A DNA stretch of 16,498 bases, taken from NCBI GenBank assembly GCA_003240855.1, contig QFNN01000066.1, positions 1 through 16,498 of the forward strand, given 5' to 3'. The notes beneath the pieces were generated by a model that worked only from the letters and a program-made list of their open reading frames with translations, was not told the origin of the DNA and did not search any database. The DNA is from Sphingomonas sanxanigenens (lineage in GTDB: Bacteria; Pseudomonadota; Alphaproteobacteria; Sphingomonadales; Sphingomonadaceae). Positions 1-6,973 of the stretch are shown here, in pieces; position 1 is the stretch's first letter; every line of letters starts with the position of its first letter. The position numbers and the translations under genes are program-made.

Positions 1-4
1 GCAT

Positions 5-1300
5 TTGATTCCCGAAACAATCGTCCCCGCCCCCCGCCTTCCCTGGTATCGCCACCTTTACGCGCAGGTGCTGATCGCGATCGCGCTGGGCGTGCTGCTG
101 GGCGTGGTCGCGCCTGATACGGCGGCGGCGATGAAGCCGCTGGGCGACGGGTTCATCAAGCTGGTGAAGATGATCATCGCGCCGGTCATCTTCCTCACCA
201 TCGTCACCGGCCTCGCCGAGATGCGCGATCTGGGCGGGCTCGGGCGACTGACGGCCAAGGCGTTCGGCTATTTCCTCGTGATGTCGACCTTCGCACTCGT
301 CGTCGGTCTCATCGTGGCCAACGTCGTGCGCCCCGGCCACGGCCTCAACATCGATCCGGCCACGCTCGATTCGGGCTCGGTCGCGACCTATGCCGCGAAG
401 AGCCATGACGGCAGCGTCGTCCAGTTCGTCCTCAACGTCATTCCCGATACGCTCGTCGGCGCCTTCACCAGCGGCGAGATATTGCAGGTACTGCTCGTCT
501 CGGTCCTGTCGGGCATCGCGATGATCCTGGCGGGCGAACGCGCCAACCCGGTGCGCGCGGGGCTGGAATCGGTGTCGAAGGTCGTTTTCATCCTCGTCGA
601 TCTTCTCATGCGCGCCGCCCCCATCGGCGCGTTCGGCGGCATGGCCTTCACGATCGGCAAATATGGCATCCACGCGCTCGCCAACCTCGTCGGGCTGGTC
701 GCGACTTTCTACGGCACATCCCTGATCTTCGTGCTCGGCGTGCTCGGCATTGTCGGCTGGCTGACCGGATTTTCCGTGATTCGCCTGATAATCTACCTGA
801 AAGACGAATTGCTCCTCGTCCTCGGCACGTCCTCGTCCGAAGCCGCCCTCCCCCGCCTGATCGAGAAGATGGAGAAGGCGGGCTGCGAGCGTTCGATCGT
901 CGGCGTGGTCGTGCCGACCGGCTACAGCTTCAACCTCGACGGCACCAACATCTACATGACGCTCGCCGCGCTGTTCATCGCGCAGGCGCTGAACGTGCCC
1001 CTCACGCTCGAACAGGAACTGCTCCTGCTCGGCGTGGCGATGCTGAGCTCGAAGGGCGCGGCCGGGGTGACGGGGGCGGGCTTCATCACGCTGGCCGCCA
1101 CGCTTTCGATCGTCCCCGACGTCCCCGTCGCCGGCATGGCGCTGCTGCTCGGCGTCGACCGTTTTATGAGCGAATGCCGCAGCCTCACCAATTTCGTCGG
1201 AAATGCGGTGGCGACCGTCGTCGTCGCGCGCTGGGAAGGCGGGCTGGACCGCGAGAAGCTGAACGCCGCGCTCAGGCCGAAGCAGGCGCCCGCCGGCTAG
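5..1300 (+). CDS. dctA: Dicarboxylate/amino acid:cation symporter (DctA-like, DAACS family)
   Basis: An inner-membrane sodium- or proton-coupled transporter of the DAACS/glutamate-transporter fold, expected to import C4-dicarboxylates such as succinate, fumarate or malate, although related members carry glutamate or aspartate. The protein is 431 residues, close to the usual 420-450. Hydrophobic helices run through the sequence, and the family signatures are present in order: the serine-rich hairpin loop SSSEAALPRL near residue 277, PTGYSFNLDGTNIYMT near 303, the second hairpin MLSSKGAAGVTGAG near 345, and DRFMSECRSLTNFVGNA near 384. The frame is open to the window edge. The first available start is TTG at 5, with no upstream sequence to judge a ribosome site, so the true start may lie outside. 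The 3' end overlaps the convergent PAP2 gene. The family call is firm; the substrate is inferred. Confidence 0.9.
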   Translation: MIPETIVPAPRLPWYRHLYAQVLIAIALGVLLGVVAPDTAAAMKPLGDGFIKLVKMIIAPVIFLTIVTGLAEMRDLGGLGRLTAKAFGYFLVMSTFALVVGLIVANVVRPGHGLNIDPATLDSGSVATYAAKSHDGSVVQFVLNVIPDTLVGAFTSGEILQVLLVSVLSGIAMILAGERANPVRAGLESVSKVVFILVDLLMRAAPIGAFGGMAFTIGKYGIHALANLVGLVATFYGTSLIFVLGVLGIVGWLTGFSVIRLIIYLKDELLLVLGTSSSEAALPRLIEKMEKAGCERSIVGVVVPTGYSFNLDGTNIYMTLAALFIAQALNVPLTLEQELLLLGVAMLSSKGAAGVTGAGFITLAATLSIVPDVPVAGMALLLGVDRFMSECRSLTNFVGNAVATVVVARWEGGLDREKLNAALRPKQAPAG

Positions 1301-1859
1301 CGACCGCCCACCCGATCAGCGCGAAGCCCGTCCCTTCCATCCACCCGGCCAGCACGTCGCTAGGCCAGTGGACGCCCAGGATGATGCGCGACACGCCGAC
1401 CATCAGCGTGAAGGGCGCGGCGAAGAACAGGAGCCGACGGTCGAGCAGCAACGCGATCGTCAGATAGACGACTGCGGTCTGCGAGGCATGGCCGCTTGGA
1501 AAGCTGAGGTCGCCCACGCTGTCGAGCCAGGGCAATATGTCCGGGCGGGCGCGGGCGAACAACGCCTTCAGCGCGCTGTTCGCGCCGACCAGCGCCAGCA
1601 CTGTTCCGAACAATGTCGCCGCATCGGCCTTGCGCCGCCGCCAGACAAGATAGGCGACGACGGCAAGCGCGACAGGAAAGCGCACGTCGCCGTCGCCGAC
1701 AGTCGTCACCCCCCGCCAGAAGCCGCTCCATTCGCGCTGCCCGGCAAGCGCGTGGATGATCGCGGGGTCGAACGCCGGCGTTCCCGCCAGCGTCACCCAA
1801 AGCCCGATCGCCAGCGTCGCCGCGATCAGCGCCAGCCCGGCGACAATGCGACGATCCAT
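1272..1859 (-). CDS. PAP2-family membrane phosphatase
   Basis: A 195-residue integral membrane phosphatase of the type 2 phosphatidic acid phosphatase family, which dephosphorylates lipid phosphates or polyprenyl pyrophosphates at the periplasmic face. All three catalytic motifs are visible: K98-x6-R105-P106, P121-S-G-H124, and S157-R158-x5-H164-x3-D168. About five or six hydrophobic segments surround them. The ATG at 1859 lies one base after the stop of the amidohydrolase (TGA, G, ATG), so translation is probably coupled and it reads as the last gene of the 6254-1272 row. Its last 29 bp lie inside the 3' end of the convergent dctA-like gene, leaving no room for a terminator between the two. 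The substrate is unknown. Undecaprenyl-PP or phosphatidate phosphatase are both possible. Confidence 0.88.
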   Translation of the reverse strand: MDRRIVAGLALIAATLAIGLWVTLAGTPAFDPAIIHALAGQREWSGFWRGVTTVGDGDVRFPVALAVVAYLVWRRRKADAATLFGTVLALVGANSALKALFARARPDILPWLDSVGDLSFPSGHASQTAVVYLTIALLLDRRLLFFAAPFTLMVGVSRIILGVHWPSDVLAGWMEGTGFALIGWAVASRRAPASA

Positions 1860-1860
1860 C

Positions 1861-3138
1861 TCAATCGGCCTGCTTGACCAGCACGCCCCCCTTGATGACC
1901 ACCGTCACTTTCTCAAGCTGACGAACGTCGCGCAGCGGATCCCCGTCGACCGCGATGATGTCGCCATAGCGCCCGGCCTCGATCGCGCCGACATCGTGCG
2001 TCTGGCCCAGCGCCTCGGCCGCGCTCTTGGTCGCCGCCTGAATCGCCTGCATCGGCGTCATGCCCCATTCGACCATCTTGGCGAACTGCTTGCCATTGTC
2101 GCCATGCGGATAGACGCCGGCGTCGGTGCCGAAGAGCATCGGCACGCCGGCCTTCACCGCCTTGCGGAAAGTCTCGCGCTGGAGACGGCCGATCATCCTC
2201 TCCTTGGCCAGGCTTTCGGGCGTGGTGCCGTTCGCCTCGCCGGTGGCGAGGATATAGTCGTCGTTGTAGATATCCATGTCGAACCAGACGCGCTTCTTCG
2301 CCGCGAGCGCGATCGTCTCGTCGTCGGCAAGGCTGCAATGCTCGATCGTGTCGATGCCCGCCTCGATCGCGGTGCGGATGCCTTCATTGCCGTGCGCATG
2401 CGCCGCAACCTTCATGCCCAGCATGTGCGCTTCCTCGGCGATCGCTTTCATCTCGTCGAGCGAAAGCTGCTGCGCGCCGACGGAATCGCCCATCGAAAAG
2501 ACCCCGCCGGTCGCGCAGATCTTGATCACCTGCGCGCCATATTTGCGCAGCCAGCGCACCTTGGCGCGCGCTTCCTCGGGATTGTCGATTACCGACGGCG
2601 CCTTGCGGTCGAGGCTGGGGGGCAGGCCCGTCTCGTCGCAATGGCCGCCGGTCGCGCCGATCGCATAGGCGGCGGTCGTCATGCGCGGACCCGGAATATA
2701 ACCTTCGTCGATCGCCTGCCGCAGGCCGACGTCCTGAAACTCGCTCGACCCCACGTTGCGAACGGAGGTGAAGCCGGCGTCCAGCGTCTTTTTCGCGTTG
2801 GCGACGCCCACGGCGCTCCAGAAGCTGTCCGTATATTGCAGCCCGCGATAGCCGCCGATCTCCGCGAGCCCCGTCAGGTGGACGTGCATGTCGATCAGGC
2901 CGGGAAGGATCGTCTTTCCGGGCAGGTCGATCCGCTTCGCGCCCGCCGGAATCTGCGGCCGACCGCCACCGCGCCCGACGACCGAAGCGATCCGCCCGTC
3001 GGTGATGACCACAACGGGTTCGTCCACCGTCTTGCCGCCGATCACGTCGATCATCTTCGCCGCCGTCACCACCACGGTCTCGGCCTGGGCCTGCACGGCG
3101 CAGATCATCGCCGCCGCAGCCAAAATCACGCGCTTCAT
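1861..3138 (-). CDS. Secreted metal-dependent amidohydrolase (imidazolonepropionase/Xaa-Pro dipeptidase-like)
   Basis: A 425-residue amidohydrolase-superfamily enzyme with a TIM-barrel metal centre. It probably hydrolyses a C-N bond in a peptide, cyclic amide or similar compound. From the chosen ATG, residues 1-19 form a signal peptide (MKR, a hydrophobic core, then the cleavage motif AQA before E20), so it should be exported to the periplasm. Metal ligands are in place: H85-x-H87 after GLID, K206 in VIKICATGG as the likely bridging lysine, H247/H249, H267 in TIEHC and D339 in GTDAG. I preferred 3138 to the upstream start at 3192 because it gives a clean signal peptide, a Shine-Dalgarno-like AGGGGA just before it, and an ATGA overlap with the sulfotransferase stop. 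Close family members act on Xaa-Pro or Xaa-Arg dipeptides, but the substrate cannot be read from sequence. Confidence 0.9.
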   Translation of the reverse strand: MKRVILAAAAMICAVQAQAETVVVTAAKMIDVIGGKTVDEPVVVITDGRIASVVGRGGGRPQIPAGAKRIDLPGKTILPGLIDMHVHLTGLAEIGGYRGLQYTDSFWSAVGVANAKKTLDAGFTSVRNVGSSEFQDVGLRQAIDEGYIPGPRMTTAAYAIGATGGHCDETGLPPSLDRKAPSVIDNPEEARAKVRWLRKYGAQVIKICATGGVFSMGDSVGAQQLSLDEMKAIAEEAHMLGMKVAAHAHGNEGIRTAIEAGIDTIEHCSLADDETIALAAKKRVWFDMDIYNDDYILATGEANGTTPESLAKERMIGRLQRETFRKAVKAGVPMLFGTDAGVYPHGDNGKQFAKMVEWGMTPMQAIQAATKSAAEALGQTHDVGAIEAGRYGDIIAVDGDPLRDVRQLEKVTVVIKGGVLVKQAD

Positions 3139-3872
3139 TCCTGTCCCCTGCCCACCGCATGCACGGCCATTGCCTGATAATCCGCCATGCACGCCTCGGC
3201 GACGGCCCGCAAGTCGGCGTCGAGCGCGGGCGGAGCGCCTTCCGCGCCTTCAAATCCGGTGCTTGCCTCGACCCGGCCATACCAGTGCGGCGCCCATATG
3301 CCGTCGGCGGCATGCCGCCCGGCCGGCCAGCGCAGCATCGCATCGGTCCAGACGATGCCGAGCGCATCGCAAAGCGCCGAGAGCGTCCCGGCCGGATCGC
3401 GCAGAACGTCCGCCGAATCGACCACCGCCGGCGCTTTGCCCAGCCGGTCGCACTCGCGCTCGAAGAAAGCGCGCTGGCGCGCCAGTCCCAGATCGTCGGG
3501 GCAGACGCTCTCTCGCTTGGCGGCATAGGAAGCGACCATCCGCGCCGGATCGCGGATCAGGAAGGCGTGGGTGAAGCCGGGCAGGTCATCGGGCACCACC
3601 GGGCCGACCATATGGTGCGACATATGTTTCTGATACCAGACCGGCTTGTCCTCCGGCGCGCCTTCGGACAGCGTCACCGCGACCGCCCACCAATCGCAAT
3701 CCATGTCCGCGACGATGGCGTCGCGCATCGGATGATCGAGCCCGGTCTGCTCCAGAAAGCAGCCATAGAAAGGCTCGTCGCTCACCGCCGTGTCGGGTCT
3801 GCTGGAAAAGCTGCGCATCATCGCCGTCGAAATATTGCGTGGCCCCGACCACATGGCGATACGCAGCGTCAT
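3135..3872 (-). CDS. P-loop sulfotransferase-family protein paired with an aminotransferase
   Basis: A 245-residue cytoplasmic protein resembling PAPS-dependent sulfotransferases. The N-terminal strand-loop (WSGPRNIST, residues 8-16) sits where the 5'-phosphosulfate-binding loop is expected. A later segment (VVDSADVLRDPAGTLSALCDALGI, about residues 155-178) matches the usual conserved region in which a domain-end helix follows a D-P turn. The canonical PKSGTT loop is altered to GPRNIST, so transfer of sulfate is inferred rather than shown, and kinase-like or phosphotransfer activity is possible. It overlaps the upstream aminotransferase by ATGA (3869-3872) and the downstream amidohydrolase by ATGA (3135-3138), a strong sign of coupled translation and a shared pathway. 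From memory, plant BCAT-like proteins carry a similar P-loop domain fused to a class IV aminotransferase. Confidence 0.78.
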   Translation of the reverse strand: MTLRIAMWSGPRNISTAMMRSFSSRPDTAVSDEPFYGCFLEQTGLDHPMRDAIVADMDCDWWAVAVTLSEGAPEDKPVWYQKHMSHHMVGPVVPDDLPGFTHAFLIRDPARMVASYAAKRESVCPDDLGLARQRAFFERECDRLGKAPAVVDSADVLRDPAGTLSALCDALGIVWTDAMLRWPAGRHAADGIWAPHWYGRVEASTGFEGAEGAPPALDADLRAVAEACMADYQAMAVHAVGRGQE

Positions 3873-4795
3873 CGGCGGGATCGCCCCGCGACGTCGGCGG
3901 CGATGCGCTGCCGGTACAGCCCCTGCAGCCGTTCCACCATCGGGCCGCGCCCGTCGCTGATATGGCGTCCGTCGATCGTGCCTACCGGCGCCAGCCCCGC
4001 AAAGGTGCCCGTCACGAACGCTTCGTCCGCGCCATAGACGTCGGTCAGCGAGAAATTGCGCTCATGGACCGGAATGCCGGCCTCGCGGCACATCTCGATC
4101 ACGTTGCGCCGCGTGATGCCGTCAAGGCAATAGTCGCCGGTCGAAGTCCACACCTCGCCCTTGCGGACGATGAAGAAATGCGTCGAGTTGCATGTCGCGA
4201 CGAAGCCGTGCGGATCGAGCATCAGCGCCTCGTCGGCCCCCGCCTCGATCGCCTGGATGCACGCGGTGATGCAGTTGAGCTTGCTGTGCGAATTGAGCTT
4301 GGGATCCTGCACGTCGGGGAAACCGCGCCGGACATGGACAGTGAAGAGCTTCATGCCGTGCGTCGCGGTTTCGGGCGCGGGGCGCTTCCATTCGGGGATG
4401 ATGACGATCGTCGCGCCGGAGATGACGACGCGCGGGTCCTGATAAGGCGTCGATCGCACCCCGCGCGTGACCATCAGGCGGATATGGACGCCCTCGCCGT
4501 CCATCGCGTTGGCGTCGAGCGTCTCGTAGATGCGCGCCTCAAGCGCCGCCCGGTCGATCCCGATATTGAGCGCGATCGCCTTCGCGCCCTCATAAAGCCG
4601 GTCCATATGCCGGTCGAGGAAGGCGACGACGCCGTCGTGTACGCGCAACCCTTCCCACACCCCGTCGCCCAGCATGAACCCCGAATCAAAGACCGAGACG
4701 CTCGCCTGCGGACGCGGCACGAGATCGCCGTTTATGTTGATGAGCACGCTTTCATTGCGCGGATCGGGGGAGAAGCTGTGCGTGCCGAACGACAT
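3869..4795 (-). CDS. Fold-type IV PLP enzyme, branched-chain aminotransferase-like
   Basis: A 308-residue class IV PLP enzyme related to branched-chain and D-amino acid aminotransferases. Visible features are FDSGFMLGDGVWEGLR (residues 36-51), the Schiff-base lysine K172 in SHSKLN, the phosphate-binding GITRRNVIEMC (226-236) and TGTFAGLAPVGTIDG (262-276). At the position where IlvE and D-AAT have E-G-x-G, this protein has T201-C-N-S. The glutamate that normally contacts the pyridine nitrogen is therefore replaced by threonine, and ordinary transamination is not certain. I chose the ATG at 4795. A TTG at 4846 in the same frame adds 17 residues unlike the family and overlaps the upstream gene. 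The stop overlaps the sulfotransferase start as ATGA. The gene is not the standard ilvE. Confidence 0.85.
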   Translation of the reverse strand: MSFGTHSFSPDPRNESVLININGDLVPRPQASVSVFDSGFMLGDGVWEGLRVHDGVVAFLDRHMDRLYEGAKAIALNIGIDRAALEARIYETLDANAMDGEGVHIRLMVTRGVRSTPYQDPRVVISGATIVIIPEWKRPAPETATHGMKLFTVHVRRGFPDVQDPKLNSHSKLNCITACIQAIEAGADEALMLDPHGFVATCNSTHFFIVRKGEVWTSTGDYCLDGITRRNVIEMCREAGIPVHERNFSLTDVYGADEAFVTGTFAGLAPVGTIDGRHISDGRGPMVERLQGLYRQRIAADVAGRSRR

Positions 4796-4838
4796 CCCTA
4801 TCTGGTTGCATCCCCTGCGGCCCGGCGCAAGATCATGC

Positions 4839-6254
4839 TTAACCAAGCATCGCGCGATAGCCCCCGACGACCGGCGGCAGTGTCATACGCGCAACAATCG
4901 CGATCGCCGCGACGGCCAGTATCGCGACGACGGTGAGCGTCGCCCGCCCGCGCGGCAACGGCCCGGCCGACGCCAGCAGCGTCCAGGCGATCGCCACGGC
5001 GATCATCGGCCAGAGATGATAGCGCAGGTCAGAAGCGATGCTGACCTCTGCGAAGCTCGCCTCCAGCGCCAGCGCCGATACGCCGAGCGCCATGGCCAGT
5101 GAGCGCGCAGGCGACGCGGCCGTACCCGCCGCCGTCCACATCAACCCCAGTCCGGCGACCAGCCAGACGGCGGGCCAGCCCGGCGGCGTCTCCGCCAGCC
5201 ATGCCGCCGCAATCGTCACCGGCGTCGCACGCGCCGCGGGAGAGGCCAGCCCCATGTCATTGGGTTCGCTGCTCGACGGCGGCGCTGCGCTCGGCAATCC
5301 GCGGGGCGTCCACAGCCGCTCGGTCATGTTGAGATGGCCCAGCCGATGCCGGGCATAAGCGATCGGGTGCGCCGCGACCGCGACCAGCCAGCTCGCATAG
5401 AGACTGTCGCCCGACGCGGCAGGCAGCAGCCGCTGCGCCAGCCAGCCGCACCGCCCCTCGTCACCCAGCGGATCCCAGTAGAAAGGCGTGTAGCATCGCC
5501 CCTCGCGGATCTGGGCCAGTTCGTCGCGCGTCACGCCGGGGATGGCGACACCGCCGCCATAATGATCGATCCCGACCAGATCGTAGAGCGGCTGGACGCG
5601 GGCGACGCCGCTGCGTTCGGCCCCGATCCGCCCGATCGTCCCGCCGACAAGAATCGCAGCCGCAGTCGCCGCGAGCACCAGCGCGGCCCTGATCGGCAGC
5701 GCGCGCGGCCCCGGCCAGCCTGCCAGCGCGAAAGCCAGCGGCACGCTTGCAAAGGCGGCGTTTGCACGCACCAGCGTCGCGTAGATGAGGAGCATCGCCG
5801 CGCCCGCCACCGCCCCTCGCCCCAGGCGTCGCCCGCTCAGCCGATGCCAGCCGACGATTCCCGTCGCCGCCAGCAGCGCGCCCAGCATCTGCGAATCCTT
5901 GAGCACCGCCGCCTGCCAGGCAAGGAACAGCGGGCAGGCGCCGATCGCCAGCAGTGCGATGGCGGCCTTCGGCGCCCCGCGCTGCGCCAGCCCTGCGGCG
6001 ATCAGTCCGATCCCGCCCCAATAAAGCAGCATCTGGAGCAGGAACATCGGCCCCGTCCCGCGCCAGCCCTGCGCAAAGATCGCCCACAAACGCGCCATGA
6101 CGGGCGGATGCCAGTCGTCATAGCGCCCGCTGAGCACCTGCCCATATTGCGCGACGCTGTCGTAGAGCGCGACCCCGGGCCACCAGAGAAAAAGCGCGAT
6201 CAGGCACAGCAGAGCCGCTCCCGCGAGCACCTTTCCCTGCGTGACGTTCGACAT
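4839..6254 (-). CDS. Polytopic membrane protein, GT-C glycosyltransferase-like (DUF6020-like)
   Basis: A 471-residue integral membrane protein with roughly ten hydrophobic segments (the first at about residues 9-26). The loop after the first segment contains YDSVAQY and DDWHPP (about residues 31-51). This layout, an acidic residue early in the first outside loop followed by a D-x-H-P motif, recalls GT-C fold glycosyltransferases that use polyprenyl-phosphate sugars, and in particular the uncharacterised DUF6020-type proteins. The match is by pattern only. It precedes the aminotransferase by 43 bp on the same strand and may head the operon. No ribosome site is evident before the ATG at 6254, so it may be leaderless or start elsewhere. 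Substrate and reaction are unknown. A polymerase/ligase-like or mannosyltransferase-like role in the envelope is a guess. Confidence 0.65.
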   Translation of the reverse strand: MSNVTQGKVLAGAALLCLIALFLWWPGVALYDSVAQYGQVLSGRYDDWHPPVMARLWAIFAQGWRGTGPMFLLQMLLYWGGIGLIAAGLAQRGAPKAAIALLAIGACPLFLAWQAAVLKDSQMLGALLAATGIVGWHRLSGRRLGRGAVAGAAMLLIYATLVRANAAFASVPLAFALAGWPGPRALPIRAALVLAATAAAILVGGTIGRIGAERSGVARVQPLYDLVGIDHYGGGVAIPGVTRDELAQIREGRCYTPFYWDPLGDEGRCGWLAQRLLPAASGDSLYASWLVAVAAHPIAYARHRLGHLNMTERLWTPRGLPSAAPPSSSEPNDMGLASPAARATPVTIAAAWLAETPPGWPAVWLVAGLGLMWTAAGTAASPARSLAMALGVSALALEASFAEVSIASDLRYHLWPMIAVAIAWTLLASAGPLPRGRATLTVVAILAVAAIAIVARMTLPPVVGGYRAMLG

Positions 6255-6289
6255 GACAGCGTGATTGCACGCAAAGGGGTGAACGACAA

Positions 6290-6304
6290 CAAGCGCCGCG
6301 CTTG
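6290..6304 (-). terminator. Weak hairpin downstream of the 6350-6898 gene
   Basis: A perfect 6-bp stem (CAAGCG / CGCTTG) with a 3-base loop lies 46 bp past the stop of the minus-strand gene. On that strand it is followed by TTGTCGTTC, a poor U-tract. It may be a weak terminator or a chance palindrome. The rest of the 95-bp gap shows nothing else I can support. Confidence 0.25.
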
Positions 6305-6349
6305 CCTGTGCGGTGGCGGGCCGATCCGCTTGCTCTCGCCTCTATGTTA

Positions 6350-6898
6350 TCAGGCGTCGTCCCGATATTTGCCGTGCTCCTCGGCGACGGCAAGAAATCG
6401 CTCGACATCTCCGCGCCGCAAATTGGACATCGGCAGCGGCGCGCGTTTGATGCGGTCGTTGACGACATATTCGACCAGAAGCGACTTGCTGCGCCATGGC
6501 AACAGGCCGCCCTCCCGCATCGAAACAGCCTCGATATCATTCCATGTCATCTGGGGCGCCCACAGCGACCAATGCCCCCGGATCGCGTCGCCGGCGACGT
6601 TCCAGGCGATTTCGTCGACCCAGCGCCTGATACCGATAAAGACGCCGAAGCCGGCGATTGCGGCACACAGAAGATAGGCCCACGCTATTCCGCCCCATGT
6701 CGTGGCGTTGACGACATAACCAAGCAGTGCGAATCTGACGCGATATGAATCGGGTGGCGGCGGATTGAAACCGGCATAGCCGAACGCCAGCGTTATCGCG
6801 ACGCCCATGACCACCATACAGGTGATCCAAATCCTGCTGAACCGCACGACGATCGCTTCGTCCGTTGCGTCAGCTTTGCCCTGCCCCTCTTGCATCAT
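6350..6898 (-). CDS. Hypothetical two-TM protein with a C-terminal PH-like domain
   Basis: Not recognised as a named family. The 182-residue protein has a short charged N-terminus, a first hydrophobic segment at about residues 20-43, a proline-rich loop (NPPPPDSYRVR), a second long hydrophobic segment at about 60-88, and a soluble C-terminal part with W-N-D-I-E-A-V and LPWRSKSLLVEY, a pattern seen in bacterial PH-domain membrane proteins. I chose the ATG at 6898. A TTG at 6904 adds only two residues, and a second ATG follows immediately. No clear ribosome site is present. Hand counts give about 55-58% GC here against about 66% in neighbours, which hints at a more recently acquired or weakly constrained gene. 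It is probably monocistronic. Function unknown. Confidence 0.6.
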   Translation of the reverse strand: MMQEGQGKADATDEAIVVRFSRIWITCMVVMGVAITLAFGYAGFNPPPPDSYRVRFALLGYVVNATTWGGIAWAYLLCAAIAGFGVFIGIRRWVDEIAWNVAGDAIRGHWSLWAPQMTWNDIEAVSMREGGLLPWRSKSLLVEYVVNDRIKRAPLPMSNLRRGDVERFLAVAEEHGKYRDDA

Positions 6899-6941
6899 AC
6901 CCAATCAACTCGCACGTCGCCCCCGTAACGACAAGCCTGAA

Positions 6942-6968
6942 CCGCGCCCCGGCTTGGCCGGAGCGCGG
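6942..6968 (-). terminator. Putative terminator of the pdhC-lpdA unit
   Basis: Stem of 12 bases per arm with one mismatch (CCGCGCCCCGGC and GCCGGAGCGCGG) around a TTG loop, starting 5 bp after the lpdA stop. On the minus strand it is followed by TTCAGGCTTGT, only a partial U-tract, so termination is plausible but may be incomplete. Confidence 0.5.
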
Positions 6969-6973
6969 CGTGA

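Noticed and set aside
1756..3177. Plus-strand open frame of 473 codons
   Set aside because: It is antisense to the amidohydrolase, whose metal ligands and signal peptide are clear; the frame is Arg/His-rich with no family features.
4796..4846. TTG start at 4846 for the aminotransferase
   Set aside because: Adds 17 residues unlike the family and overlaps the preceding gene; the ATG at 4795 gives a normal N-terminus.
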